From Marinobacter sp. ELB17 (GTDB lineage Bacteria > Pseudomonadota > Gammaproteobacteria > Pseudomonadales > Oleiphilaceae), in the NCBI RefSeq assembly GCF_000169375.1, contig NZ_AAXY01000004.1:62001-126000 (forward strand): a stretch of 64,000 bases of DNA, written 5' to 3'. Below, one piece after another: positions 23,370-32,785 of this stretch; position 1 is the first letter of the stretch, and each line of letters opens with the position of its first letter. Under the pieces are notes generated by a model. The model had not been told where the DNA came from and did not search any database. It saw only the letters and a list, made by a program, of their open reading frames with translations. Both the position numbers and the translations under genes were made by a program.

Positions 23370-24431
23370 CTACAGCAGCGTGGTCTGTTCGGGGTCTGTC
23401 AGCAGTGTGCGTATGGGTGCTGGCAAGCCCAGGCTCAATGCTTGATCACGGTGCAGCCAGCGGTGGTTGTCGTCGGCAACGCGGCTCTGGGGTTCGGCGC
23501 TCATTCGCGCTGGCTGTATGTATAGGTGGTAATGGCTAAAGGTGTGACGAAAACCGCTGATGCGTTGTGGGTCACCACAACTTAGGCCTAGCTGTTGTTC
23601 GCAGGCCTGTTGTAGTTCGTCTTCGCCCAGTGCCGGGTCTAGCTCTGGCAGGCTCCATAGGCCGCCCCAGATGCCACTGGGTGGCCGGCGCTGAAGCAGT
23701 ATGCGGCCGTCGCTGTCTTCCAGTATCAGCATCCAGGTGGTTTTTTCGGGCTTGGTTTTTTTCGGTTTCGAGCCGGGGTAAAGTGCGGTTTCATTGTTGG
23801 CGTAGGCCAGGCAGTTTTGCTGCACAGGGCAGCGTTCGCAGCCTGGGCGGCTGCGGGTACATACCAGGGCGCCCAGGTCCATAATGGCTTGGGTATAATC
23901 GCGAATACGGTCGTTGGGCGTATGTTGTTCGGCGAATTGCCAAAGTTTCTGTAATACAGCAGTTTGTCCTGGCCAGCCTGTTACAGCGTGATAGCGCGCT
24001 AGCACCCGCTTGACGTTGCCGTCCAGTATGGCGGCTTTTATATCGTAGGATTGCGCCAGAATGGCGGCGGCGGTTGAACGGCCGATGCCGCTCAGGGCTT
24101 CCAGTTGTTGCTGGTCACGGGGGAATTCGCCGTTGTGTTCCTGCACCACGGCTTGCGCGGCTTTTTGCAGGTTGCGGGCGCGGGCGTAATAACCCAGGCC
24201 GGACCAGTGGCTGAGCACGTCGTCTGCAGGTGCTAACGCGAGTGAGTGAACGTCTGGAAAGCGCTGCATAAACGCCTGGTAGTAAGGTATAACCGTGGCC
24301 ACCTGGGTTTGTTGCAGCATGATTTCCGACACCCACACGCGGTATGCGGTGCGGTTGTGGTGCCACGGCAGATTGTGCCTGCCGTGTTCATCAAACCAGT
24401 TCAGCAGGGCTGGTGCGAAGCTGTCAGTCAT
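23370..24431 (-). CDS. mutY: A/G-specific adenine DNA glycosylase MutY
   Basis: This 353-residue base-excision enzyme removes adenine mispaired with 8-oxoguanine. It contains the helix-hairpin-helix LEALSGIGRSTAAAIL followed by the catalytic-Asp helix, an iron-sulfur cluster signature C-X6-C-X2-C-X5-C in CTRSRPGCERCPVQQNC, and a C-terminal NUDIX-like 8-oxoG recognition domain (ILLQRRPPSGIWGGLWSLPE). Its ATG shares a base with the asmA stop, so it is coupled to asmA. Confidence 0.97.
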   Translation of the reverse strand: MTDSFAPALLNWFDEHGRHNLPWHHNRTAYRVWVSEIMLQQTQVATVIPYYQAFMQRFPDVHSLALAPADDVLSHWSGLGYYARARNLQKAAQAVVQEHNGEFPRDQQQLEALSGIGRSTAAAILAQSYDIKAAILDGNVKRVLARYHAVTGWPGQTAVLQKLWQFAEQHTPNDRIRDYTQAIMDLGALVCTRSRPGCERCPVQQNCLAYANNETALYPGSKPKKTKPEKTTWMLILEDSDGRILLQRRPPSGIWGGLWSLPELDPALGEDELQQACEQQLGLSCGDPQRISGFRHTFSHYHLYIQPARMSAEPQSRVADDNHRWLHRDQALSLGLPAPIRTLLTDPEQTTLL

Positions 24432-26605
24432 CAGTTAAAGAAGCCTTTAAGCGCGTCTTTTACCTTGTCGCCGGCGCCTTCACCCAGTTTTTCCTGCAGT
24501 TTCTCTTTTATTTTGTCTTCTGCTTTGGCCTTGGCTGCGTTTTTGGCGATGTCTTGCAGGCTGTCGCGGAAGCGCGAACCGTCGAAGGAGCAGAGCCCTG
24601 CTGGGTCATCGCTCAGGTTGCCGCGGCACTCCAGGGGTATAACCACGTTTCTCACAATGTCGGTTACCCGGCAGGCTGGGTCACGGTGGATTTCACCCAC
24701 AATACGCAGGCCGAGTTCGTAGTCCACAAGGGTTTGCTGCATGTCCACGCTGCCTTGGCCTTCCAGTTGCATGCCGGCAAGCGATGCCAGCAGTTCGGTG
24801 TTGTTCAGCGTGTTGCCGTTAATATCCAGGGTACCGCGCATGTCATTAAACGGTGTGGTGGTTCCCCAGTCGGTCGTACCCAGGGTTTCCTGATTGACCA
24901 GCGCAATGCCCTGACATGCCAGGCGGGTCAGGTTCATGCGGCGGAACTCGCCTTCTGCCAGGTTGAAGGTAATTTTGCCATCGGCGTTACCGCGCAATGC
25001 GGCCATGGTGTTGCCGGTGGATTTGGCGTTTATTTTGAGGTTTGCTCCGCCAGAGAGCATGTCTACTTCCGCCAGGTCGTTCAGTAGCGGCAGTGTTTGT
25101 ACGTCTGCCACGTCGGTGTTTATGCTCCATTTCGGAGTATCGGAGCGGGCATCGATGGTGGCAGTGGTGTTAAAGCTGCCGTAGTAGAGTTTGCCGCTGA
25201 AGTCGTCGATGTCCAGCACGCCGTTTTTGGCCAGGGCGCTGGCTTTTATCTCATTAATCTGGAGATTGCTAACGGTTAGCTTGTTCAGCCCCAAATCTAT
25301 GTCTAATAACAGCGCACGCAGGGTGTCCAGAGGCAACAATTGCGAGTCCGGGTCTGCTTGGGCTGCCGCAGTGCCAGAGCCAGAATTAGAGCCAGTGCCG
25401 CTTTTAGTCGCCGGGGCGTCCGATGGTGGCGGCAGGTAGCGATCGGCGTTCAGGTCGTCACCGGTCAGGCGAAAAACAAGTGCGGAGCTGGCCAGGTTAT
25501 AACTGCCTGAACCGTTGAAAGTGGTGTCGTCCAGTTTCAGGGCTAAGTTGGTTAGTTCCGGCTTGCCCGCTGCTCCGCCAATGTTAGTACTGAAGGCCAG
25601 GGCGGTGAACACGTCGCCGTCACTGGTTTCAATAGCGGGTTGGCCCAGATTCTCCAGCAGTTTTTTCAGAGAAAATTCGTTGATGGCAATGTTGCCCGCC
25701 AATTTTGGCTTGTCGCCAAAGCCTTCTACATTCAGATTGGTGTTGGCGCTCAGGTTGGCAAAGCTGAAGCCGATGTCTTTGAGCTTCGCGGTTTTGTTAG
25801 CCAGGTTGGCGGCCAGTGATCCGCTGATTTTAGCGGTGACGGTTTTACCGGCGAATGCATCGCCTCCTATGTCGAAGCTTGCGTCCAGGCCCGATGCGCT
25901 AAATGCATCTAACGCCTGGTTGGCCGACAGGCGGGCTGCAATGCTGCCGGTTACGCTCATTTTCGGCTCGGCGGTGTCTACCCGAAAGCTAATGTCTAAC
26001 GGAAACTCGGAACCCAGAGTGATGTTGCTGGCGCCTAGAGTGAAATCTTCCAGAGTAATTTCCTGGCCGGTGGTGGCGTCGGTGTAGTGCACCCGGGCAT
26101 TGGCGATTTCGACGTTGCTGACGTTGAAATTCAGTGGTTCTGACGAGCTCTCACTCGCTGTTTCTGAAGCAGTCGCGTCCGGAGCTGGCTCGCTGGAGGC
26201 AGCTTGCTGCGCGTCTTTCTCCGGCATTATGCGGGTCCAGTTAGCCTCGCCTTTTTTGTTAACGCTCAGGTGCGCGTCCAGCCCGTCCAGCACAAAGTTG
26301 TTCACTTGGGGCGACATTGCTAACAATGACCAGAAATCGATTTCTGCGACCAAGCGTTCGAGCGCAATGAAGCGTTCGCCGTCGAGTTTGGCTTCAACGT
26401 TATTCAGCTCCAGACCGATGGGAATGAACGACCAGCTGATGTCGCCGTCTAGAATCAGGTCGAGATTGGTTTGCTTTTCTACGGCCTGCTCAATTTGCGG
26501 TTTGTAGGTGTTGGGATCGATCACCAGCATGGCGACGGCTATTGCCGCTACGGCCAGTAAAATCAGTGCCACAAGAATAATGAGCAGGTAACGTAGTGCT
26601 TTCAT
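24431..26605 (-). CDS. AsmA family protein
   Basis: This 724-residue envelope protein has one N-terminal membrane anchor (LLIILVALILLAVAAIAVAM) and a long periplasmic beta-rich region of the AsmA/bridge-like lipid transport family. The N-terminal AsmA segment (NLDLILDGDISWSFIPIGL) and the conserved C-terminal section (GDELASALAG-like LLASLAGMQLEGQGSVDM) are recognisable. The end is a charged helix. AsmA-like proteins are thought to help phospholipid movement between membranes. Residues 390-420 hold a Ser/Gly/Ala-rich linker. First gene of asmA-mutY-yggX. Confidence 0.9.
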   Translation of the reverse strand: MKALRYLLIILVALILLAVAAIAVAMLVIDPNTYKPQIEQAVEKQTNLDLILDGDISWSFIPIGLELNNVEAKLDGERFIALERLVAEIDFWSLLAMSPQVNNFVLDGLDAHLSVNKKGEANWTRIMPEKDAQQAASSEPAPDATASETASESSSEPLNFNVSNVEIANARVHYTDATTGQEITLEDFTLGASNITLGSEFPLDISFRVDTAEPKMSVTGSIAARLSANQALDAFSASGLDASFDIGGDAFAGKTVTAKISGSLAANLANKTAKLKDIGFSFANLSANTNLNVEGFGDKPKLAGNIAINEFSLKKLLENLGQPAIETSDGDVFTALAFSTNIGGAAGKPELTNLALKLDDTTFNGSGSYNLASSALVFRLTGDDLNADRYLPPPSDAPATKSGTGSNSGSGTAAAQADPDSQLLPLDTLRALLLDIDLGLNKLTVSNLQINEIKASALAKNGVLDIDDFSGKLYYGSFNTTATIDARSDTPKWSINTDVADVQTLPLLNDLAEVDMLSGGANLKINAKSTGNTMAALRGNADGKITFNLAEGEFRRMNLTRLACQGIALVNQETLGTTDWGTTTPFNDMRGTLDINGNTLNNTELLASLAGMQLEGQGSVDMQQTLVDYELGLRIVGEIHRDPACRVTDIVRNVVIPLECRGNLSDDPAGLCSFDGSRFRDSLQDIAKNAAKAKAEDKIKEKLQEKLGEGAGDKVKDALKGFFN

Positions 26606-26792
26606 TGGATGCGTCCGGTTCGTTCAGATCAATGTGCGATAGTTCGAAGGATAACGCAGGGTTAGCAAATTAACAGCGTGAGTGTATGACAATGCCGTAG
26701 TGTTAGGCCAAAATACCGCCGTATTTCTGTGACGATCGTAATCTCTAATAATGAGAACAAGAGTCTCTAATAATGACAACAAGGAGTTGGCA

Positions 26793-27257
26793 ATGGCCAT
26801 AAACGTATCAATAGAACTCAGCCGCGAGCTGGAAATTGACGGCAGTTACGATGAAGTGTTTGACCTGCTGGCGGATGTGCCCCGGTCTGTCAGTCACTTT
26901 CCGAAAGTGCATAAGTTGACTGACCTGGGCGATAACAGCTATCTCTGGGAAATGGAGAAGGTAGGTGTCGACAAGTACTCGATCCAAACGGCGTACGCCT
27001 GCCATTATGTGTCTGACCGCGAAGCCGGCACCATTCGCTGGGAGCCTGTTGCGGGCCAAGGCAATGGCGTAGTGAGCGGGTCTTGGGTTATAACCGCCAA
27101 GGGCGATACGATGTCCACTCTGAAGTTCAAGACCAATGCAAAATTGACGCTGCCGCTGCCCAGCCTGCTTAAGCTGGCCATCAGCCCGGTCATCAAGCAC
27201 GAGTTCAACTCGCTGGTAGACCAGTACATGCGCAATCTGAAGAAAGTGTTTGCATAG
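26793..27257 (+). CDS. SRPBCC family protein
   Basis: A 154-residue protein with the START/polyketide-cyclase-like fold pattern: VSIELSRELEIDGSYDEVFD, then DVPRSVSHFPKVHKL and a long C-terminal helix. ATG 26793 follows an AAGGAG site; the frame extends upstream to 26751 but without support. These proteins bind hydrophobic ligands in a deep pocket. Neither ligand nor role can be told from the sequence. It lies alone between asmA (divergent) and the his genes. Confidence 0.8.
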   Translation: MAINVSIELSRELEIDGSYDEVFDLLADVPRSVSHFPKVHKLTDLGDNSYLWEMEKVGVDKYSIQTAYACHYVSDREAGTIRWEPVAGQGNGVVSGSWVITAKGDTMSTLKFKTNAKLTLPLPSLLKLAISPVIKHEFNSLVDQYMRNLKKVFA

Positions 27258-27395
27258 CGCAGGGCAATGGTTGCGATGAATCCACCGGCAGGACTCCGGT
27301 ACGAATAAGCGGTATACTCGACGCAATTATTAATTGGCGTCGATGATGCTGGAAATTTTCAAAATCGATTTTAAACAGTCAGTTACGGAGTTCAC

Positions 27396-27989
27396 ATGGC
27401 CGAACGCAAGGCTCGGGTAGAACGCAATACCCTTGAAACCCAGATCAGTGTTGAAGTAAATCTTGATGGCACCGGTAAAACCAACTTCCAGACCGGAGTG
27501 CCGTTCCTGGACCACATGATGGATCAGATTGCCCGCCACGGCATGGTAGACCTGGATGTGGTGTGTGATGGCGACTTGCACATTGACGACCACCACACCG
27601 TAGAAGATGTGGGCATTACCATGGGCCAAGCGTTCGCTAAAGCGGTGGGCGACAAAAAAGGCATCCGCCGCTACGGCCACGCCTACGTGCCGCTGGACGA
27701 AGCTTTGTCTCGGGTAGTACTGGACCTGTCCGGTCGCCCCGGCCTGCACATGGATGTTCCTTTCACCCGGGCAACTGTTGGTGGCTTTGATGTAGACCTG
27801 TTCGCCGAGTTTTTTCAGGGCTTTGTGAACCATGCGCTGATTACCCTGCATATCGACAACCTGAAGGGTAAAAATACCCACCACCAAATTGAAACGGTGT
27901 TTAAAGCATTTGGCCGCGCGCTGCGCATGGCCATTGAGCTGGATGACCGCATGGCCGGTATTATGCCCTCCACCAAAGGCACGCTCTGA
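27396..27989 (+). CDS. hisB: Imidazoleglycerol-phosphate dehydratase HisB
   Basis: A 197-residue single-function HisB catalysing the sixth step of histidine synthesis (IGP to imidazole-acetol phosphate). The metal-binding motifs [31 protein letters not shown]-type [15 protein letters not shown] and [18 protein letters not shown] are all present. First gene of hisB-hisH-hisA-hisF. A TATACT -10-like box (27313-27318) followed by a hairpin (27319-27342) lies upstream. Confidence 0.97.
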   Translation: MAERKARVERNTLETQISVEVNLDGTGKTNFQTGVPFLDHMMDQIARHGMVDLDVVCDGDLHIDDHHTVEDVGITMGQAFAKAVGDKKGIRRYGHAYVPLDEALSRVVLDLSGRPGLHMDVPFTRATVGGFDVDLFAEFFQGFVNHALITLHIDNLKGKNTHHQIETVFKAFGRALRMAIELDDRMAGIMPSTKGTL

Positions 27990-28034
27990 TCCGAGGCGCC
28001 CGAGACTGTTCCCAACTGCTGGACTGATGAATTT

Positions 28035-28673
28035 ATGAAAACCGTTGCCATCATTGATTACGGTATGGGCAACCTGCATTCCGTGAGCAAAGCCGTAGAA
28101 CACGTAGCCCCGGATACCCGGGTGCTGGTGACCGACAACGCCGACCTTATCCGCAGCGCCGACCGGGTGATATTTCCCGGCGTTGGCGCAATTCGCGATT
28201 GCATGGCGGAAATTCGTCGGCTTGGTGTGGCTGAGCTGGTGAAAGAAGTATCCCGCGATCGCCCTCTGCTGGGTGTGTGCGTAGGCATGCAGGCACTGAT
28301 GTCCCACAGCGAAGAGAACGGCGGAGTTGACTGCATTGACGTATTCCCCGCCCACGTTCGCTTTTTCGGCCATAAGCTGACCGAAAATGGCAAACGACTA
28401 AAAGTGCCGCACATGGGTTGGAATCAGGTGCAGCAGGTACAAGATCACCCCATGTGGCACAAAATCGCTGACGATGAGCGCTTTTACTTTGTGCACAGTT
28501 ATTACGCCGAAGCCGAAGATAACGCCGACATAGCCGGCCGCACCCGTTACGGTGTTGACCTTGCGGCGGCGGTCGCCAAAGGCAATATTTTTGCGGTGCA
28601 GTTCCACCCGGAAAAGAGTGCTGATGCAGGTCTGCAGCTGCTGAAGAACTTTGTGAGCTGGAACGGAAGTTAG
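28035..28673 (+). CDS. hisH: Imidazole glycerol phosphate synthase glutaminase subunit HisH
   Basis: This 212-residue class I glutamine amidotransferase supplies ammonia to HisF. The nucleophile Cys is in [12 protein letters not shown], the catalytic His and Glu in [10 protein letters not shown], and the family start [17 protein letters not shown] is intact. It forms a heterodimer with HisF. It follows hisB by 45 bp. Confidence 0.97.
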   Translation: MKTVAIIDYGMGNLHSVSKAVEHVAPDTRVLVTDNADLIRSADRVIFPGVGAIRDCMAEIRRLGVAELVKEVSRDRPLLGVCVGMQALMSHSEENGGVDCIDVFPAHVRFFGHKLTENGKRLKVPHMGWNQVQQVQDHPMWHKIADDERFYFVHSYYAEAEDNADIAGRTRYGVDLAAAVAKGNIFAVQFHPEKSADAGLQLLKNFVSWNGS

Positions 28674-28706
28674 TTAGGCTGGAAACTCCCAATTCAGTCG
28701 GGCTTT

Positions 28707-28753
28707 GCCCCATACCCTCGTTCACGGCGTGCTCATGAACAAGGGTACGGGGC
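28707..28753. repeat. Long intergenic inverted repeat between hisH and hisA
   Basis: Two 18-bp arms (28707-28724 and 28736-28753) match at 16 of 18 positions around an 11-bp loop. Arm ends read GCCCC ... GGGGC and the inner ends GTTCA ... TGAAC. In the minus-strand transcript both mismatches become G-U pairs. It may be a dispersed REP-type element or an RNA hairpin controlling hisA expression. Confidence 0.7.
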
Positions 28754-28820
28754 AGAGACCGCAGCACCGAACTATGGCACAACGCGATTTCATTACTGAA
28801 AATCAGGACAAACAAACGCT

Positions 28821-29558
28821 ATGCTGATTATCCCCGCTATCGATCTGAAAGACGGCAAATGTGTACGCCTGCGCCAGGGCCGGATGGACGATTCTACCGT
28901 GTTCGGCGGCGATCCGGTTGATATGGCAACCCGCTGGGTAGAGGCCGGTGTGCGGCGCCTTCACTTAGTGGATTTGAACGGTGCGTTTGCCGGTGAGCCG
29001 GTTAACGGTGAAATTGTGAAGGCTATCGCGCGCAAGTATCCGGATTTACCGATTCAGATTGGTGGTGGCATCCGCTCCGCAGAGATTATTGAAACCTACC
29101 TGCAGGCCGGTGTGCAGTGGGTGATTATTGGCACCAAAGCGGTGAAAGAACCCGAATTTGTGACCGAAATGTGCAAACGTTTCCCCGGCCATATTATTGT
29201 GGGCCTGGACGCCAAAGATGGCCGCGTGGCCACCGACGGCTGGGCCGAAGTGTCTGAGGTTATGGCAACCGATCTGGCCCAGCGTTTTGCGAACGACGGC
29301 GTAGACTCCATTGTGTACACCGACATTGCCCGCGACGGCATGATGCAGGGCGTGAACGTAGAAGCCACCGCTGCGCTAGCCAAGGCTTGCGGTATACCGG
29401 TGATTGCTTCTGGCGGCGTGACCAATATGGACGACTTAAAGCGCCTTGGCGCTGTGGCCGATCAGGGCATTCTGGGCGCTATCACCGGCCGTGCGATTTA
29501 CGAAGGCACTCTGGATGTAGCCGAAGCGCAGGCTTATTGTGACAGCCTGAACGCCTGA
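28821..29558 (+). CDS. hisA: ProFAR isomerase HisA
   Basis: This 245-residue (beta/alpha)8 barrel isomerises ProFAR to PRFAR. The start [17 protein letters not shown] carries the catalytic Asp, the second Asp is in [14 protein letters not shown], and phosphate-binding loops are GGGIRS and ASGGVTN. The stop codon lies within an 8-bp tandem repeat that continues past the gene. 147 bp separate it from hisH. Confidence 0.97.
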   Translation: MLIIPAIDLKDGKCVRLRQGRMDDSTVFGGDPVDMATRWVEAGVRRLHLVDLNGAFAGEPVNGEIVKAIARKYPDLPIQIGGGIRSAEIIETYLQAGVQWVIIGTKAVKEPEFVTEMCKRFPGHIIVGLDAKDGRVATDGWAEVSEVMATDLAQRFANDGVDSIVYTDIARDGMMQGVNVEATAALAKACGIPVIASGGVTNMDDLKRLGAVADQGILGAITGRAIYEGTLDVAEAQAYCDSLNA

Positions 29559-29576
29559 ACGCCTGAACGCCTGACC
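29545..29576 (+). repeat. 8-bp tandem repeat over the hisA stop codon
   Basis: GCCTGAAC occurs three times in tandem (29545-29568), followed by GCCTGACC. Each unit contains TGA; as the period is 8, successive units bring TGA into different frames. It probably arose by replication slippage. Confidence 0.85.
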
Positions 29577-29622
29577 TTCTGATTCATCACCTTCAAGACC
29601 TTTGACTGTACGGAGCATTCCC

Positions 29623-30396
29623 ATGGCACTGGCCAAGCGCATTATTCCCTGTCTGGATGTAGACAAGGGCAGGGTAGTGAAAGGCGTGAATTTTGTGGAT
29701 ATCCGCGACGCCGGCGACCCGGTGGAAGTGGCGCGCCGTTACAACGAGCAGGGCGCCGATGAAATTACCTTTCTGGATATTACCGCCAGCCACGAAAGCC
29801 GTGACACCACCTATGAAACGGTAGAGCGAATGGCGGCGGAAGTGTTTATTCCCTTGACCGTCGGCGGCGGTGTGCGCACGGTGGAAGATATTCGCAAACT
29901 GCTGAATGCCGGTGCCGATAAGGTGGCCATCAATACCGCGGCGGTGTTTGATCCTGAATTTGTAAGAACTGCGGCCGAGCGTTTTGGCAGCCAGTGCATT
30001 GTGGTGGCGATTGATGCCAAGCGGGTGAGTGCCGAGGGCGAAGAACCCAGGTGGGAGATTTTTACCCATGGTGGCCGCAAGCCCACAGGTTTGGATGCGG
30101 TGGAATGGGCGCAGAAGATGGTGGCGCTGGGTGCCGGCGAATTACTACTAACCAGTATGGACCGCGACGGCACAAAAATTGGCTTTGACCTGGGCCTTAC
30201 TCGCGCCATCAGCGATGCGGTAACGGTGCCGGTGATTGCGTCTGGCGGGGTAGGCGGGTTACAGCACTTGGCCGATGGCGTAACCATCGGCGGCGCGGAT
30301 GCGGTTCTGGCGGCGTCGATATTTCACTTCGGCGAGCACACCATTCCAGAGGCAAAAGCGTTCATGAAAGCCCAGGGAATTGAAGTGCGGGATTAG
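29623..30396 (+). CDS. hisF: Imidazole glycerol phosphate synthase cyclase subunit HisF
   Basis: A 257-residue barrel protein that uses ammonia from HisH to make IGP and AICAR. The start is ATG 29623 ([20 protein letters not shown]) behind GGAG; the earlier in-frame ATG is not supported by family length. The catalytic Asp residues are in CLDVDKG and SMDRDGT. Last gene of the his cluster; the terminator hairpin follows inside the convergent gene. Confidence 0.97.
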   Translation: MALAKRIIPCLDVDKGRVVKGVNFVDIRDAGDPVEVARRYNEQGADEITFLDITASHESRDTTYETVERMAAEVFIPLTVGGGVRTVEDIRKLLNAGADKVAINTAAVFDPEFVRTAAERFGSQCIVVAIDAKRVSAEGEEPRWEIFTHGGRKPTGLDAVEWAQKMVALGAGELLLTSMDRDGTKIGFDLGLTRAISDAVTVPVIASGGVGGLQHLADGVTIGGADAVLAASIFHFGEHTIPEAKAFMKAQGIEVRD

Positions 30397-30408
30397 CCAG
30401 CCAAGCAA

Positions 30409-31317
30409 TTACAACTGGGCAGGGCTGTTGTCCGATTCCGGTTTTCTCGCGTAAGCAGGCACGATGGCCTGCTTTTTTTCGTTTGCAAACATGGCTTTGT
30501 TGCCGTTGCGAATGGCCCAAACGCCGCTGACGGTTGCTATTGCAATGCCTTGCTCATCCAGCAGCGGTAGGTGCTTTTCCAGATAATCTACGGTGATCTT
30601 GTGGGGGTGGCCGATGGCGATGGCCGTGCCCTGTTGCCGCGCACGTTGAATCAGCAGTTTGAATTGCCGGTCAACAAATTCTTCGGTTTGTTCGTGGTCC
30701 AGAAACACATCGCGGGTAAAGCTGGGGATGCGGTGGGCACGGGCGACATCACCGGCTATCGAGCTTGCGATGGTGCGGCTATCAACGAAGTACAGCGGGT
30801 ACTGGCCCAGTTCTGTCATCACCCAATCCATGGGTTGCAGGCGCTGCGTTAGCAAGCTGCCCATGTGGTTATTGACCCCCTGAACGTGAGGCACCGACTG
30901 CAAAGCCCGCCGCAATGTACGGGTAAGTTGGGCTTGGTCCATATCTTCGGTCAGGCCGCCTGGCCCCAGCCCGAAATGCTGGGTATTGGCCATGGGCGCG
31001 TGCAGCATGATTTCCTTATTCAGGCTGTGTGACAGTTTGGCCAGCTCTACGGTATGGCGGCGGTAGGGCAGGAACGACAGGGTGATGGGCTGTTCCAGAC
31101 GCGCCAGGCGCTCCCCTTCCAGCCGGTCGTGGCCCATGTCATCAATGATGATGGCGATGGTGGGTGGTGGCCCGGCCAGCGCTATATTGCTCACCATGCC
31201 TACAAGCATGGTGAGCAATATGCGAATCGAAGTATTCGATAGCCGCGGTTTCACAAAGCGCTTCTTGGGGAGTGCCTCATGGAAAGCGCCCCTTGGAAAG
31301 TGCCTCACGGAAAGCAA
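30409..31317 (-). CDS. Divergent polysaccharide deacetylase family protein (YibQ-like)
   Basis: This is a 302-residue exported protein. After a membrane-type signal (RILLTMLVGMVSNIALA) comes PPTIAIIIDDMGHDRLEGER, the family's Asp-rich motif, then FLPYRRH, LHAPMAN and IAIGHPHKITVDYLE. It is the last gene of gpmI-envC-ctpA-yibQ, an envelope operon, and probably acts on periplasmic polysaccharide. The start is uncertain: TTG 31317 gives this length, GTG 31308 and GTG 31254 are alternatives, and a 28-bp tandem duplication (31252-31307) disturbs this region. The 3' end contains the his operon terminator on the other strand. Confidence 0.88.
   Translation of the reverse strand: MLSVRHFPRGAFHEALPKKRFVKPRLSNTSIRILLTMLVGMVSNIALAGPPPTIAIIIDDMGHDRLEGERLARLEQPITLSFLPYRRHTVELAKLSHSLNKEIMLHAPMANTQHFGLGPGGLTEDMDQAQLTRTLRRALQSVPHVQGVNNHMGSLLTQRLQPMDWVMTELGQYPLYFVDSRTIASSIAGDVARAHRIPSFTRDVFLDHEQTEEFVDRQFKLLIQRARQQGTAIAIGHPHKITVDYLEKHLPLLDEQGIAIATVSGVWAIRNGNKAMFANEKKQAIVPAYARKPESDNSPAQL
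30453..30479 (+). terminator. Rho-independent terminator of the his operon, inside yibQ
   Basis: The hairpin AGCAGGC-ACGATG-GCCTGCT is followed by a run of T on the plus strand, 57 bp after hisF. It lies within the coding sequence of the convergent deacetylase gene. Confidence 0.88.
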
Positions 31318-31318
31318 C

Positions 31319-32707
31319 TTATTGCTGAGCGCTGGACGTGCCGGCGCGGCTGATGATGTTCAGCCCCTTCAGCAGGTTCAGTGCTGAGCGCAACTGGTAG
31401 TCACGATCCAGAACCGCTTCAGCGGATTCCTTGGCGCTATCGCGTACATTCTGAGCTTCGTTTTTACGGTTTTCGGCTTCGTTCTTGCCTTCCAGATGAC
31501 CGCTTAAATCAGCTTCAGTAAACATCGGCGGGCTCTCCAGTTCTTTCAGCTCTGCCGGTTTTACTTCGATATCCGGTTTTATGCCGGTGGCCTGAATGGA
31601 GCGGCCGTCTGGAGTGTAGTAGCGGGCTGTGGTCATTTTTATGGCGTGAGTTTCATCCAGCGGAATCACGGTTTGCACGCTGCCTTTGCCAAATGACTGG
31701 GTGCCCATCACCACGGCGCGGCGATGATCCTGCAAGGCGCCAGCGACGATTTCTGATGCAGACGCGGAACCGCCGTTGATCAGAACCACCATGGGCGTGT
31801 CTGCCAATATGTCGCCTTCTGTGGCGCTGAAACGCATACGTGAGCTCTGTATGCGGCCCTCGGTATACACCACCAGGCCTTCGTTTAGCACAGCGTCAAC
31901 AGTGTCTACTGCGGCCTGTAGTACGCCGCCCGGGTTGTTGCGTACGTCCAGAACGACACCTTTAAGCGCACCACCGGCGTCTTTTTTCAGGGCCGTCAGG
32001 GCGTCGCGGAACTGGCTGCCGGTTTCGGCCTGGAATTGGGTGATGCGCACATAGCCGTAACCGTCATCCAGCATACGGGATTTCACGCTGGTGACCTTGA
32101 TGATGGCGCGCTCGACCGGAATGACCAGCGGCCCTGTTTCGCCGTCGCGGATAATCGTCAGTTGTAGAATACTGCCGGGTTCGCCGCGCATCAGCTCTAC
32201 CGCGTCTTGCAGCGACATGCCTTTTACCGGTTGCTCACCCAGTTTTATGATGACATCGCCAGACCGCACGCCGGCCTTTTGCGCAGGGGTATCATCTATG
32301 GGGGTAATAACCTTAACAAAGCCGTTTTCCATGCCCACTTCGATGCCCAAACCACCGAAGGCACCGCTGGTGCTTTCTTCCAGATCTTCGTAATCTTTTG
32401 GAGCCAGGTAGGTGGAATGCGGGTCGAGCTCTGACAGCATGCCTTTTATGGCGCTTTCAAGCAGTTGGCTGTCAGTGACTTCCTCCACGTAAGCGTCTTT
32501 GATGCGACTGAACACAGCGGTAAATTTACGCAGGTCGTCCAGCGGTAGCAGCTCGCGTTCGGCAGGCATGTCAATGCCCGCGTGAGCATCGGCGATTGTG
32601 CTGGTTGGCGTCTGCTGCGCGAAAGCCCAACCGGAAGCGGCAAAACAGGAGGCCATAACGAGGGCCTGCATCGGTAAAGCATGAAGAGTGCGTTGGGCAA
32701 GTTTCAT
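31319..32707 (-). CDS. ctpA: S41 family C-terminal processing peptidase
   Basis: This 462-residue periplasmic protease has a signal peptide ending near AFAQ, an S41 N-terminal helical region, a PDZ domain (GLGIEVGMENGFVKVITPID, then VRSGDVIIKLGEQPVKG) and the S41 core. The Ser-Lys dyad lies in NGGSASASEIVAG and GTQSFGKGSVQTV. Such enzymes trim periplasmic proteins and can regulate cell-wall hydrolases. Its place between envC, a hydrolase activator, and yibQ fits that. A charged Glu/Asn-rich stretch precedes the C-terminus. Confidence 0.94.
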   Translation of the reverse strand: MKLAQRTLHALPMQALVMASCFAASGWAFAQQTPTSTIADAHAGIDMPAERELLPLDDLRKFTAVFSRIKDAYVEEVTDSQLLESAIKGMLSELDPHSTYLAPKDYEDLEESTSGAFGGLGIEVGMENGFVKVITPIDDTPAQKAGVRSGDVIIKLGEQPVKGMSLQDAVELMRGEPGSILQLTIIRDGETGPLVIPVERAIIKVTSVKSRMLDDGYGYVRITQFQAETGSQFRDALTALKKDAGGALKGVVLDVRNNPGGVLQAAVDTVDAVLNEGLVVYTEGRIQSSRMRFSATEGDILADTPMVVLINGGSASASEIVAGALQDHRRAVVMGTQSFGKGSVQTVIPLDETHAIKMTTARYYTPDGRSIQATGIKPDIEVKPAELKELESPPMFTEADLSGHLEGKNEAENRKNEAQNVRDSAKESAEAVLDRDYQLRSALNLLKGLNIISRAGTSSAQQ

Positions 32708-32785
32708 TCACTTATCCTGTATTTATTCCGCTAGTTGGGGGGGTTCCGCTAATTCGCCACAGTATGGCGGGAGCGCTGGCGTTTG

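Noticed and set aside
27330..28373. Long antisense open frame (347 codons) across hisB and hisH
   Set aside because: It overlaps two well-supported enzymes and its protein has biased, non-family composition; high-GC codon structure leaves such antisense frames open.
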